Assembly (NCBI GenBank): GCA_002496385.1
Contig: DAJR01000057.1
Span: forward strand, 1 to 9,082
DNA: 9,082 nt
Direction of reading: 5' to 3'
Source: Methanomassiliicoccales archaeon UBA147
GTDB taxonomy: Archaea; Thermoplasmatota; Thermoplasmata; SG8-5
A program made the translations under genes and the position numbers. The notes beneath the pieces were generated by a model. The model was not told the origin of the DNA and ran no database searches. It saw only the letters and a list, made by a program, of their open reading frames with translations. Position 1 is the first letter of the stretch. Every line of letters begins with the position of its first letter. Below are positions 1 to 6,908 of this stretch, one piece after another.

Positions 1-134
1 AACTGCCCTATGGTAAACATACAGCCCCGAATCCACTGGCATTGATGCAAACCAGAAACGCCAGCCACTTTCGCTAACCATACTTGGTTAGCGTTAAGAC
101 GAGGCTGTGCCTCGCCTGTTTAGGGGCTGGTAGT
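1..134. other. Gene-free left edge with nested inverted repeats
   Basis: No coding region is supported here; it lies downstream of the minus-strand DUF192 gene. Four perfect complementary pairs are visible. CAGCCCC (22-28) pairs with GGGGCTG (123-129). CTGGC (36-40) pairs with GCCAG (60-64). CGCTAACCA (72-80) pairs with TGGTTAGCG (85-93) around a 4-base loop. CGAGGC (100-105) pairs with GCCTCG (109-114) around a 3-base loop. Together they could fold as an outer stem closing three inner hairpins. It is not a tRNA: no T-loop consensus is present and the arm sizes do not fit. It could be a terminator region for the DUF192 transcript, a small structured RNA, or a palindromic intergenic repeat. 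No poly-T run follows the hairpins on the minus strand. Confidence 0.5.
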
Positions 135-632
135 TTACTTGAATTCGATAGTGACCGGGGTGCCGGCGACAATGCCTTCTTCGGCACAGACGCCTTTGTT
201 GAGTTCCACAACCCATTTTGCGGAGCTTGAGCTGGAATATATATTCAGGTCACCCTCTGCAACGCCCGGTTCCGGCTCGGCTTCGCAGATGTTGATAACA
301 TGGCCTGTTTCGTCGATGAATATCATGTCCAGAGGAATCAGCGTGTCCTTCATCCAAAAACTAACAATCTGAGGCGACTCGAACACAAAGAGCATTCCCG
401 AATCCAAGTCCAGAGATTCCCTGTTCATTAGGCCTGCGGACCTCTCCTGGGGGGTATCGGCGACCTCACAGTGAAATGCAACTATTCCTTTCGATGTGGA
501 AAAGGAGACTGTGCTTTCTGATTCGGGCATGCGACCCAACCAGCCAAACCATGCGAGTGAAAGTAATGACAGGATTGTAATAATCGCTACCGTCAATTTC
601 AACCACGCGGGCATTCTTCTCTCAATGACCAT
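135..632 (-). CDS. Membrane-anchored DUF192 family protein
   Basis: The protein has 165 residues. An N-terminal hydrophobic segment (about 11-32) follows a basic start (ERR), so it is predicted to be anchored with its C-terminal domain outside the cytoplasm. Residues about 48-164 carry the DUF192 pattern: the GLMNRESL stretch (67-74), GMLFVF (79-84), the core WMKDTLIPLDMIFID (93-107, with Asp where most members have Asn in WMKNT), and AKWVVEL near 138-144. DUF192 proteins are small beta-barrel proteins of unknown biochemical role, common in bacteria and archaea. The start at 632 is favoured because an A/T-rich TATA-like stretch is centred about 25 bases upstream, which suits a leaderless transcript; Met7 (614) is an alternative. 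It lies 46 bases downstream of the UbiA gene on the same strand and may be transcribed alone or with it. The family call is secure; the function is unknown. Confidence 0.9.
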   Translation of the reverse strand: MVIERRMPAWLKLTVAIITILSLLSLAWFGWLGRMPESESTVSFSTSKGIVAFHCEVADTPQERSAGLMNRESLDLDSGMLFVFESPQIVSFWMKDTLIPLDMIFIDETGHVINICEAEPEPGVAEGDLNIYSSSSSAKWVVELNKGVCAEEGIVAGTPVTIEFK

Positions 633-653
633 CAGAAGGATTCAATGATTGAC

Positions 654-666
654 AAAATAAATATGT
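654..666 (-). promoter_or_regulatory. TATA-like element for the DUF192 gene
   Basis: Read on the minus strand this is CATATTTATTTT. It lies about 22-34 bases upstream of the DUF192 start codon, inside the short gap after the UbiA stop. Archaeal TATA boxes sit about 25 bases before the transcription start, so transcription would begin at or next to the ATG. No Shine-Dalgarno sequence is present, in keeping with a leaderless mRNA. The call rests on composition and spacing only. Confidence 0.4.
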
Positions 667-678
667 TTGGATTGTGAG

Positions 679-1686
679 CTAATATCCTGTCGCAAGAAGG
701 TAGAACACGACCGCGAAGTAGATGCTGAAGGAAGCGAAATACTGGGCAACCTGCCATCTGTTCGTCCTGCCCTGGCCCATCCAGAGTTTTTCTATCTCCC
801 TCCCGTAATCCTTGGCTTCGAGGAGCTTTTTGAATATGGGGATGAAGGAAAAGCACAGGATGAGTATGAACACATAATACATAGGAATGCCCCAGCCGAA
901 CAGTTCATAAGTGAGCAGCAGGGCGGCGGTTGAAACAAATAGCAGCAGATAAATGGAGAAAACCACCCATAAGGCCCGTTTTTGACCTAATGCAACAACT
1001 GTGTTCCGCTCGACCTGACGGTCGATATCGTAGTCCCTAATCTCCTGCATCATCTGGGCCATTGTGCTCCTCATCATTATCGCCGAGAGAAGGAAAACAC
1101 TGCCCATGCTGAAATCCTCCAGAACGACCAGGCAGAAGAAGTAAGGGAAGGTATTCACGAAAATGCCGTGGCTGAGCACGTCCAACACAACCTTATTCTT
1201 CAGGCGCAGGGGCGGCGCGGTGTAGAAGAAGAAAACGAACATCGAAATTCCCACGAAAACAAGTGGCCATAGGCCAAAATACATGGAGAAAATGAATGGA
1301 ATAGTCCCTGTCACGATGAGCAGCGCCCGAACCCCTGGCAGGGTCACGCTTCCGTTCGACACCGGGTTCCTCGCCCTTTTTTTCGGGTCCAGCGCATCAA
1401 CGCTGCGGTCGAAGTAATCGTTGCTTGCGAAAAGGAATATCTGTGCGCTGAACACGACGATCAGCACGAAATAAATCGGCGGGGAAGTGAAGAGCCCGAT
1501 GAACATTTCTGCATTGAACTCGTTTCCATTTTGAATATAAGTGTAAGGTATGAAACCGAAGAGCACAAAGCCTACGGAGAGGAGCCACCATTCATTGATC
1601 CTCGATAGGTCGTATATGACATTCCTGATGTGATTTTTTCCGTCCTTCATAATTCGATACCAGTCAGATAATTCAAATCTGTACAT
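679..1686 (-). CDS. UbiA-family prenyltransferase, lycopene-elongase-like
   Basis: This is an integral membrane enzyme expected to transfer a prenyl group from an isoprenoid diphosphate to a lipid or carotenoid acceptor. Counting from the chosen start (335 residues), the first Asp-rich motif is N89-D-x-x-D93-x-x-x-D97 (NDYFDRSVDALDPKK) and the second is RDYDIDRQ (217-224), both for Mg-diphosphate binding. The segment YTAPPLRLKNKVVLDVLSHG (155-174) resembles archaeal lycopene elongase/hydratase and related UbiA proteins more than digeranylgeranylglyceryl-phosphate synthase; that subgroup assignment is from memory and tentative. At least seven hydrophobic segments are visible. The frame stays open to an ATG at 1815 (378 residues), but the added 43 residues are rich in Arg and Trp and precede the first usual helix, so Met at 1686 (or 1650, 323 residues) is preferred. 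It is transcribed divergently from the amidohydrolase cluster. Confidence 0.88.
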   Translation of the reverse strand: MYRFELSDWYRIMKDGKNHIRNVIYDLSRINEWWLLSVGFVLFGFIPYTYIQNGNEFNAEMFIGLFTSPPIYFVLIVVFSAQIFLFASNDYFDRSVDALDPKKRARNPVSNGSVTLPGVRALLIVTGTIPFIFSMYFGLWPLVFVGISMFVFFFYTAPPLRLKNKVVLDVLSHGIFVNTFPYFFCLVVLEDFSMGSVFLLSAIMMRSTMAQMMQEIRDYDIDRQVERNTVVALGQKRALWVVFSIYLLLFVSTAALLLTYELFGWGIPMYYVFILILCFSFIPIFKKLLEAKDYGREIEKLWMGQGRTNRWQVAQYFASFSIYFAVVFYLLATGY

Positions 1687-1865
1687 TATACTTGCGGCAT
1701 ATTCAATTTTCGGTGCCTTGGTCCAGATTATATGGCTCCTGCGAACTAATGCCTCCCAAAGCCTTTGGCCGGCCTCTGCCGCCCAAACTTCGAATTTGCA
1801 CCGAAACCGCCACATAGGCCGCCTTCGGTGAAATCTTTTTTACCCGGCTGAGCTTACACCCATGC
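1687..1865. promoter_or_regulatory. Divergent intergenic region with weak TATA-like sites for both directions
   Basis: If UbiA starts at 1686, this 179-base stretch separates two divergent genes. For the minus strand, CATATAAT (1734-1727) would place transcription near 1704, giving a leader of about 18 bases. For the plus strand, an A/T-rich run, AAATCTTTTTTA (1831-1842), is centred about 28 bases before the amidohydrolase ATG at 1866 and would give a leaderless transcript. Neither start has a Shine-Dalgarno sequence. Both boxes are inferred from composition and spacing. Confidence 0.35.
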
Positions 1866-2912
1866 ATGAGGTCGGCTTCAGGGTTGATATATTCGGGCGG
1901 CGGTTTCAGGGAGGGTAGCGCCTTTTTCTCCGAAGGCAGACTGGCCATCAGTCAAAATCCAGACGAAGATTCCGATGTGAAGGGTATTATCCTCCCCAGA
2001 ACGGTGAACTGCCATACGCACATCGGCGACGCCTTCATCCAGAGACCTGCCAAATGTTCGGTGGAGGAACTGGTCGCCCCGCCTGACGGCCTAAAGCACC
2101 GGTTACTCCGGAACGCCAGTGAGCGGGAACAGGTGCCTGCGATGAAAGATGCCATACGCGGAATGGAACTCGAGGGAGTATCCCATTACATTGATTTCAG
2201 GGAATCCGGACTGGAGGGTGTGAGAAGGCTGCTCATGGCCTCTCTGGGGTGCGGGGTCTCGCCGGTGATACTGGGGAGGCCCGAGGCCTTCGATGCAAAC
2301 GAAGTCTCGGCCCTGCTCTCAGTCGCGGACGGGCTGGGGATCAGCGCGATTTCGGACTTTGATTCAGACTCACTTTTGAACCTGTCGGAACATGCCCGGT
2401 CCATGGGCAAGATAGTGGCGCTGCACGCAAGCGAGACGCGGAGGGAGGATTTCAGCAGAATACTGGAACTGGAACCGGATCTACTAGTGCATATGGTGAA
2501 ATCCAGCAAAGCTGATATGGAAGCCTGCGCGGCCGCGAAGGTTCCGGTCGCGATATGCCCCACATCAAACTCCTTCTTCGGCCTCAAACCGCCGGTCAGG
2601 GAGATGCTCGACGCCGGCATCGCGGTCTGCATCGGTTCTGACAATGCGATGCTGTCCAGTCCCGGCATCTTGGGCGAGGTCAGGGCACTGAGGACGATGT
2701 TTTCAGAGAGAGAATTGACCGATTCCGAGATAATGGACATGGCCTTCGAGCAAGGCCGAAAAGTATTAAATTCACTCCCAGGATTAAGGGATGCCTATTT
2801 GGAGCATAAGGAATTCTTCGTGATAGAGGCGCCGGTCGATGACCCATTCAAGCGAATTCTGGAAGCCAGAGCGGAGAAAATTCATCTGTTCGACAGGGGT
2901 GAAACGACATGA
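1866..2912 (+). CDS. Amidohydrolase-superfamily metal-dependent hydrolase/deaminase
   Basis: The 348-residue protein keeps the full metal-binding set of the TRZ/ATZ and cytosine-deaminase branch of the amidohydrolases. It has HxH at H50/H52 (NCHTHIGD), H187 with E190 (LHASE), H209 (LVHM) followed by CPTSNSFFG (231-239), and D259 in GSDNAM. Such enzymes hydrolyse or deaminate purine, pyrimidine, triazine or similar amide/amine substrates in the cytoplasm; the substrate cannot be read from the sequence. The protein is short for the branch (often 400 or more), mainly because the flanking beta-sandwich is reduced: only about 45 residues precede the HxH. The start at 1866 opens with a beta-strand-like IYSGGGF region typical of the family, and a TATA-like stretch lies about 28 bases upstream. 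It is the first gene of the plus-strand cluster, and its stop overlaps the next start (ATGA). Confidence 0.88.
   Translation: MRSASGLIYSGGGFREGSAFFSEGRLAISQNPDEDSDVKGIILPRTVNCHTHIGDAFIQRPAKCSVEELVAPPDGLKHRLLRNASEREQVPAMKDAIRGMELEGVSHYIDFRESGLEGVRRLLMASLGCGVSPVILGRPEAFDANEVSALLSVADGLGISAISDFDSDSLLNLSEHARSMGKIVALHASETRREDFSRILELEPDLLVHMVKSSKADMEACAAAKVPVAICPTSNSFFGLKPPVREMLDAGIAVCIGSDNAMLSSPGILGEVRALRTMFSERELTDSEIMDMAFEQGRKVLNSLPGLRDAYLEHKEFFVIEAPVDDPFKRILEARAEKIHLFDRGETT
2895..2902 (+). promoter_or_regulatory. Shine-Dalgarno site of the CBS protein gene
   Basis: AGGGGTGA ends six bases before the ATG at 2909 and matches most of the archaeal GGAGGTGA ribosome-binding consensus. It lies inside the end of the amidohydrolase gene, so the two genes are probably translationally coupled. 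It supports Met1 at 2909 over the second ATG at 2915. Confidence 0.55.
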
Positions 2913-3748
2913 AGATGAAGGATATAATGGTCAAGCAAGCGGTGTGTGCCAAATTACCAGGAAACAGAACCGAGATAATCAAACTCATGGTGAAGAACAA
3001 TAAAACCGGCTTGCCGGTGGTAAAGAGCGACGGCACTTACGCAGGCTTCATCACCAGGCAGGACATATATTCCAAGCCAGATGAGGAACAGCTGGCAATC
3101 CTCATGAGGAAGGATTATCCTTACCTGGAACAGAACGACTCGATAGAGGAAGGCGCCAAGCTGATGCTGGAAAATGAGCTGCACCACCTCCCCGTCGTTC
3201 AGAAGAAGAAGCTGGTGGGCATCGTTACTCCCGCGGACTACCTTACGGTCATCGAGAAAATGGAAATAGCCGAACCCATAGAGAACTTCGTCCGGACACC
3301 ATGCGTGCCGGTGTACGAGGGTTCCCCCCTGCCAGTGGTTGACACTCTATTCAGAGTTGCGAATGTCGTTTCCGCCCCGGTGCTGGACCGCAACGGCCTA
3401 CTGGTGGGCATCGTTACTGACAGGGACATATTCAAACATTCGAGCGTTGACGGCCATACTGCGGTCGCAGACCTGGGCATCGGCGAGGATGAGGATTCCT
3501 GGACCTGGGAAGGCCTGAGGAATGTGATGAAACTATACTACGAGGTGAAGCACCTCAGTCTCCCCGACATACCGGTAAAGAATGTCATGGTCCCGGACCC
3601 GCTGACCATATTCGGAAAGACGAGCGTGAGCGAGACCGCGCGGATAATGAAGAAGCACGATTTCGGCCAGTTACCGATTCGGAATTCAAAGGACAAACTC
3701 GTAGCCATGATTTACGAGCTGGACATGCTCGCCGCCCTGCTCAGGTAG
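2909..3748 (+). CDS. Protein with four CBS domains (two Bateman modules)
   Basis: The 279-residue soluble protein is made almost wholly of CBS repeats. CBS1 is at about 4-55 (ends GFITRQDIY), CBS2 at about 66-116 (GIVTPADYL), CBS3 at about 126-177 (GIVTDRDIF) and CBS4 at about 222-276. An acidic linker (191-200, GEDEDSW) separates CBS3 from CBS4. The T/S-x-x-D ribose-binding pattern is intact in CBS1-3 (TRQD, TPAD, TDRD); CBS4 reads MIYELD, so that site may differ. CBS pairs usually bind adenine nucleotides, S-adenosylmethionine or similar ligands and act as energy or metabolite sensors. There is no attached catalytic domain, so it probably acts on a partner. The ATG overlaps the amidohydrolase stop and the stop lies 7 bases before glycyl-tRNA synthetase, suggesting co-expression with both. 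The ligand and target are unknown. Confidence 0.92.
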   Translation: MKMKDIMVKQAVCAKLPGNRTEIIKLMVKNNKTGLPVVKSDGTYAGFITRQDIYSKPDEEQLAILMRKDYPYLEQNDSIEEGAKLMLENELHHLPVVQKKKLVGIVTPADYLTVIEKMEIAEPIENFVRTPCVPVYEGSPLPVVDTLFRVANVVSAPVLDRNGLLVGIVTDRDIFKHSSVDGHTAVADLGIGEDEDSWTWEGLRNVMKLYYEVKHLSLPDIPVKNVMVPDPLTIFGKTSVSETARIMKKHDFGQLPIRNSKDKLVAMIYELDMLAALLR

Positions 3749-3755
3749 TGTTCAC

Positions 3756-5243
3756 ATGAGCGAAGACGTCCAATCACTTGCCAAGAGGAGGGGCTTCATT
3801 TGGCAGTCCGGGGAGATATACGGCTCCATGGCCGGCTTCTATGACTACGGGGCGATGGGCGCTGTTTTGAAACGCAGGTGGGAGGACGCATGGCTGAAAT
3901 ACTTCATGGGCCTGAACGATAATTATTACCTGATAGATCCGGCCACGATAATGCCCGAGGCGGCTCTCAAGGCCTCCGGCCACGTTGACAGCTTCACTGA
4001 CCCTCTCGTGGAATGCTCCAAATGCCGCCAGGCCGTGAGGGCGGACCAACTCATAGAGGAAAGCGCAGGCCAGCCTGCCGAAGACTTCACGCTCGAGCAG
4101 ATAGATTCGAAGATTGCGGACCTCAACCTTACATGCCCAAAATGCAAGGGCCGGTTCCAAAAGGCAAGAACGTTCAACATGATGTTCCAGGTGAGCCTAG
4201 GCCCTGTCGGCGTCGAGAAGGCCTACCTCCGGCCCGAGACCGCTCAAGGCGCATACCTGAATTTCAGAAGGCACTTCGAGATAATGAGGAGGAAACTTCC
4301 TCTGGGCCTGATAATCATCGGAAAGGCATACAGGAATGAGATTGCCCCGCGCCAGGGCGTGTACAGGATGAGGGAACTGATACAGGCGGAACTGCAGATT
4401 TTCATGGACCCGGATACATTCGCAGGCGAGCTTCGCCTGGAGGAAATGGAGGCTAAGACCGTCAACGTCCAACTTGTCAGCGAAAGGGGAAAAAGCGATT
4501 TCCGGCCGATTCGCTGCGATGTCCTAGTCAAAGAGCACAGTATTCCCGATTTCTACGTGTACCACATGCTCAAGGTCCAGGAATTCTACCTTGAGAAGAT
4601 AAAAGTGCCGGGCGGGAAATTCAGGTTCTACGAGAAATCCGAGAAGGAGAGGGCGTTCTACAATCGGGTCCATTTCGACATCGAGGTGAACCTCTCCACG
4701 CTTGGCGGGTTCAAGGAGGTCGCTGGCCTGCACTACCGCGGCGATTATGACCTGACCAGACATGAAAAGGGTTCTGGCGAGAAAATGGAGGTCTCAATTG
4801 ACGGGAAGAGGGTGATGCCCCATGTCCTGGAACTGAGCTTCGGCGTCGACAGGAACGTATGGACACTGCTGGACATACACCTGTCCGACGAAAGGACCGG
4901 AGTTCTGAAACTCCCGCCTGCCCTGGCCCCATACACATTCGCGGTGTTCCCCCTTATGAAAAAGGACGAACTTGTGAAGGTCGCCAGGGAGCTAGCCGAC
5001 CAACTCAAGGTGAGCCATCCCGTGTATTACGATCAATCCGGGTCCATCGGCAAGAGGTATGCCAGGATGGATGAGATCGGAACACCGTTCTGCATCACGG
5101 TCGATTTCGACGGCCTTGCAGACAGGACTGTCACAATCCGGGACACCAGCACATCAGAGCAGAAGAGGATGAAATTGGACGGGCTGGACATGACGGCAAG
5201 AAAGCTGGCATCAGGGACCATGTCATTTCAGGATCTGAACTGA
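3756..5243 (+). CDS. glyS: Glycyl-tRNA synthetase, archaeal/eukaryotic alpha2 type
   Basis: This cytoplasmic class II aminoacyl-tRNA synthetase charges tRNA-Gly with glycine using ATP. Over 495 residues the landmarks are in order: the N-terminal RRGFIWQSGEIYG stretch (11-23), a Cys4 zinc-binding pair C87/C90 and C127/C130, RPETAQGAYLNF (159-170), motif 2 AYRNEIAPRQG (191-201) and RMRELIQAE (204-212), the glycine-pocket segment GLHYRGDYDLTRH (324-336), motif 3 PHVLELSFGVDR (355-366), and an HGTP anticodon-binding domain (about 393-490, with GSIGKRYARMDEIGTPF). It is somewhat shorter than many archaeal homologues (about 560-580 residues), but no catalytic block is missing. The start 7 bases after the CBS gene is supported by the family N-terminus. 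No other copy is visible in the window, so it is probably the essential enzyme. Confidence 0.97.
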   Translation: MSEDVQSLAKRRGFIWQSGEIYGSMAGFYDYGAMGAVLKRRWEDAWLKYFMGLNDNYYLIDPATIMPEAALKASGHVDSFTDPLVECSKCRQAVRADQLIEESAGQPAEDFTLEQIDSKIADLNLTCPKCKGRFQKARTFNMMFQVSLGPVGVEKAYLRPETAQGAYLNFRRHFEIMRRKLPLGLIIIGKAYRNEIAPRQGVYRMRELIQAELQIFMDPDTFAGELRLEEMEAKTVNVQLVSERGKSDFRPIRCDVLVKEHSIPDFYVYHMLKVQEFYLEKIKVPGGKFRFYEKSEKERAFYNRVHFDIEVNLSTLGGFKEVAGLHYRGDYDLTRHEKGSGEKMEVSIDGKRVMPHVLELSFGVDRNVWTLLDIHLSDERTGVLKLPPALAPYTFAVFPLMKKDELVKVARELADQLKVSHPVYYDQSGSIGKRYARMDEIGTPFCITVDFDGLADRTVTIRDTSTSEQKRMKLDGLDMTARKLASGTMSFQDLN

Positions 5244-5247
5244 TACC

Positions 5248-6030
5248 ATGATATCCCTGGCAGAGGAACTTGCATACCTTTTGCGTTCAGTGGTCAAAGA
5301 AACGCTTCGGGGGGTTGACAGCGCCGGCCTGCTATTTTCGGGCGGGCTTGACTCTTCCATCCTTGCCATTTTGTCCAGGAAAGAATGCGACATCACTCTC
5401 TACGTTCTCGGGGCACCGGATTCACACGATGCTGCATGGGCGGCGGAGTGCGCCAGCATGATAGACATGCCGATGAGGACGATTCCTTTCGATGAAACGG
5501 ATGCACTGGAATCAATGAAAACCGTGGTCCTCAGGCACGGAATGACGAATCCAAAATGGATGTCCACATTCACGGCTTTTGACCTCCTACTGAGGAAAGT
5601 GGAGGAAACAAACGTGCTTTGCGGGCAGGGCGCGGACGAGGTTTTCGGGGGCTACAGGAAATATTCTCGGTCCGCAGACATCCGAAGTGCCATGAATGAC
5701 GACATAGGGAATCTGTTGGAAAAGGAGTACCCGGCATATGAAGTGATGGCTGCAAACTATAACAAGTGGCTGATTGCTCCGTATCTTGACCGGAGGCTCG
5801 TCGAACTTGGCTCAAGGATACCTGCGGATGCGAACATCGACAGCACCGGAAACAAGCTGGTGCTAAGGAAAGCGGCAGAGATACTGGGTGTTCCCGGGAT
5901 GATGGCCCAGCGCCCGAAAAAGGCCATGCAGTACGGTTCGGGCGTGTCCAAGACCATAAGGAAATGCCTGAAAAACATGGGGGCGGACCTCGATTCATTT
6001 ATAGAAGATTGCACTAAATGTGGAAAGTAA
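5248..6030 (+). CDS. Asparagine-synthetase-like ATP-pyrophosphatase without glutaminase domain
   Basis: The 260-residue protein corresponds to the C-terminal synthetase half of AsnB. The PP-loop is S31-GGLDSS (FSGGLDSSIL) and the adenylation signature is GQGADEVFGGYRKY (126-139). Further family landmarks are APYLD (177-181), NKLVLRKAA (202-210) and RPKKAMQYGSG (222-232). The enzyme should adenylate a carboxylate and let an amine displace AMP. There is no N-terminal Cys-nucleophile glutaminase domain, so it must use free ammonia, a separate amidotransferase, or a different amine donor. Small archaeal proteins of this kind are known but their substrates are mostly unassigned, so asparagine synthesis should not be assumed. 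The C-terminus ends in CxxC (C255, C258). It starts 4 bases after glyS. Family confidence is high; the reaction is uncertain. Confidence 0.88.
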   Translation: MISLAEELAYLLRSVVKETLRGVDSAGLLFSGGLDSSILAILSRKECDITLYVLGAPDSHDAAWAAECASMIDMPMRTIPFDETDALESMKTVVLRHGMTNPKWMSTFTAFDLLLRKVEETNVLCGQGADEVFGGYRKYSRSADIRSAMNDDIGNLLEKEYPAYEVMAANYNKWLIAPYLDRRLVELGSRIPADANIDSTGNKLVLRKAAEILGVPGMMAQRPKKAMQYGSGVSKTIRKCLKNMGADLDSFIEDCTKCGK

Positions 6031-6077
6031 TATTAGTATGGTTTGCATTACTACTTTTCAACAAGTGGTTGGCGGCA

Positions 6078-6899
6078 ATGGATGTGAAACAGGTAAAGAG
6101 GAAGGTTCTCCTTATCGGAGACGGAGCGGTCGGCAAAACAAGCCTAGTCCGTAAATTCGTCATGGACAAATTCGACGACAAGTACATCACAACCATTGGC
6201 ACGAAGATTACGAAAAAGGATATCCATTACAAGAATCCCGATGGCGAGATAGTGCTCACTCTCATGCTTTGGGACATTCTCGGCCAAAAGGGCTACACAA
6301 GCATCCAGTCCTCCAGTTACAGGGGGGCCGAAGGCGCACTGATCGTCTGCGATCTCACAAGGAAGGATACCCTCGCCAGCACTGTCGATTATTGGATACC
6401 CGAACTTAGGAAGGTCGTGGGCAACATCCCCCTGGTGTTCGTGGGTAACAAATGCGACCTCGTTGAGAATCGCCAGATATCCGAGGATGAGCTCAAGGCC
6501 ACCGCGACGCAATACAAGAGCCCCTGCTTCGTCTCGAGCGCGAAGACCGGGGAGAATGTCGAGTCCATATTCATGAAGCTCGGCGAACAGGTGCTCGCAG
6601 GGAAATCAGAAGATTATCATACGGACCAATCCTCCCGGGAGAGAGTGATATCCAACCTCATTGACGTTACAGATGTCATAATCAAGGAGTTCTGCGATGC
6701 CTTCGGCGACCAGGAAACGGCTATGGCCGCGATTCGGCAGCAATTCTCGCTGGCTGGCGTCGATGTGAAGAAACCGAACAAGGACGCGCTTCTGAAAGCC
6801 GTGGAGAAGCTGGCTGAGGTCGAGAAGGGATTCAAGGACGATTTCTCCGTGAAAAGTGCATTGGCCAAGAGGAAACGCCTGATAGAGCAGTACGGGTAG
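6078..6899 (+). CDS. Ras/Rab-like small GTPase with helical C-terminal extension
   Basis: From the chosen start (273 residues) the G motifs are: G1 GDGAVGKTS (14-22), a switch I threonine near T39 (TTIGTK), G3 WDILGQ (65-70), G4 NKCD (124-127) and G5 SSAK (153-156). The switch glutamine Q70 is kept, but DILGQ replaces the usual DTAGQE. The domain ends near 170 and is followed by about 100 residues predicted to be helical and charged, with no motif I can name firmly. There is no C-terminal cysteine for lipidation. The frame is open to an ATG at 6018, which would add a hydrophobic 20-residue N-terminus overlapping the previous gene. I prefer 6078 because it leaves 13 residues before G1, exactly as in the adjacent paralogue. 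It heads a putative signalling module with the next two genes. Function is inferred: a GTP-controlled molecular switch. Confidence 0.9.
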   Translation: MDVKQVKRKVLLIGDGAVGKTSLVRKFVMDKFDDKYITTIGTKITKKDIHYKNPDGEIVLTLMLWDILGQKGYTSIQSSSYRGAEGALIVCDLTRKDTLASTVDYWIPELRKVVGNIPLVFVGNKCDLVENRQISEDELKATATQYKSPCFVSSAKTGENVESIFMKLGEQVLAGKSEDYHTDQSSRERVISNLIDVTDVIIKEFCDAFGDQETAMAAIRQQFSLAGVDVKKPNKDALLKAVEKLAEVEKGFKDDFSVKSALAKRKRLIEQYG

Positions 6900-6908
6900 G
6901 TCCTGACC

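Noticed and set aside
22..129. tRNA gene, possibly intron-containing, suggested by a 7-bp closing stem
   Set aside because: No T-loop (GTTCRAATC-like) or D-arm consensus on either strand, and the inner hairpins have the wrong stem and loop sizes.
1703..1948. Minus-strand frame of 81 codons across the divergent region
   Set aside because: It overlaps the start of the well-supported amidohydrolase and the UbiA upstream region in another frame, and its product has no recognisable pattern.
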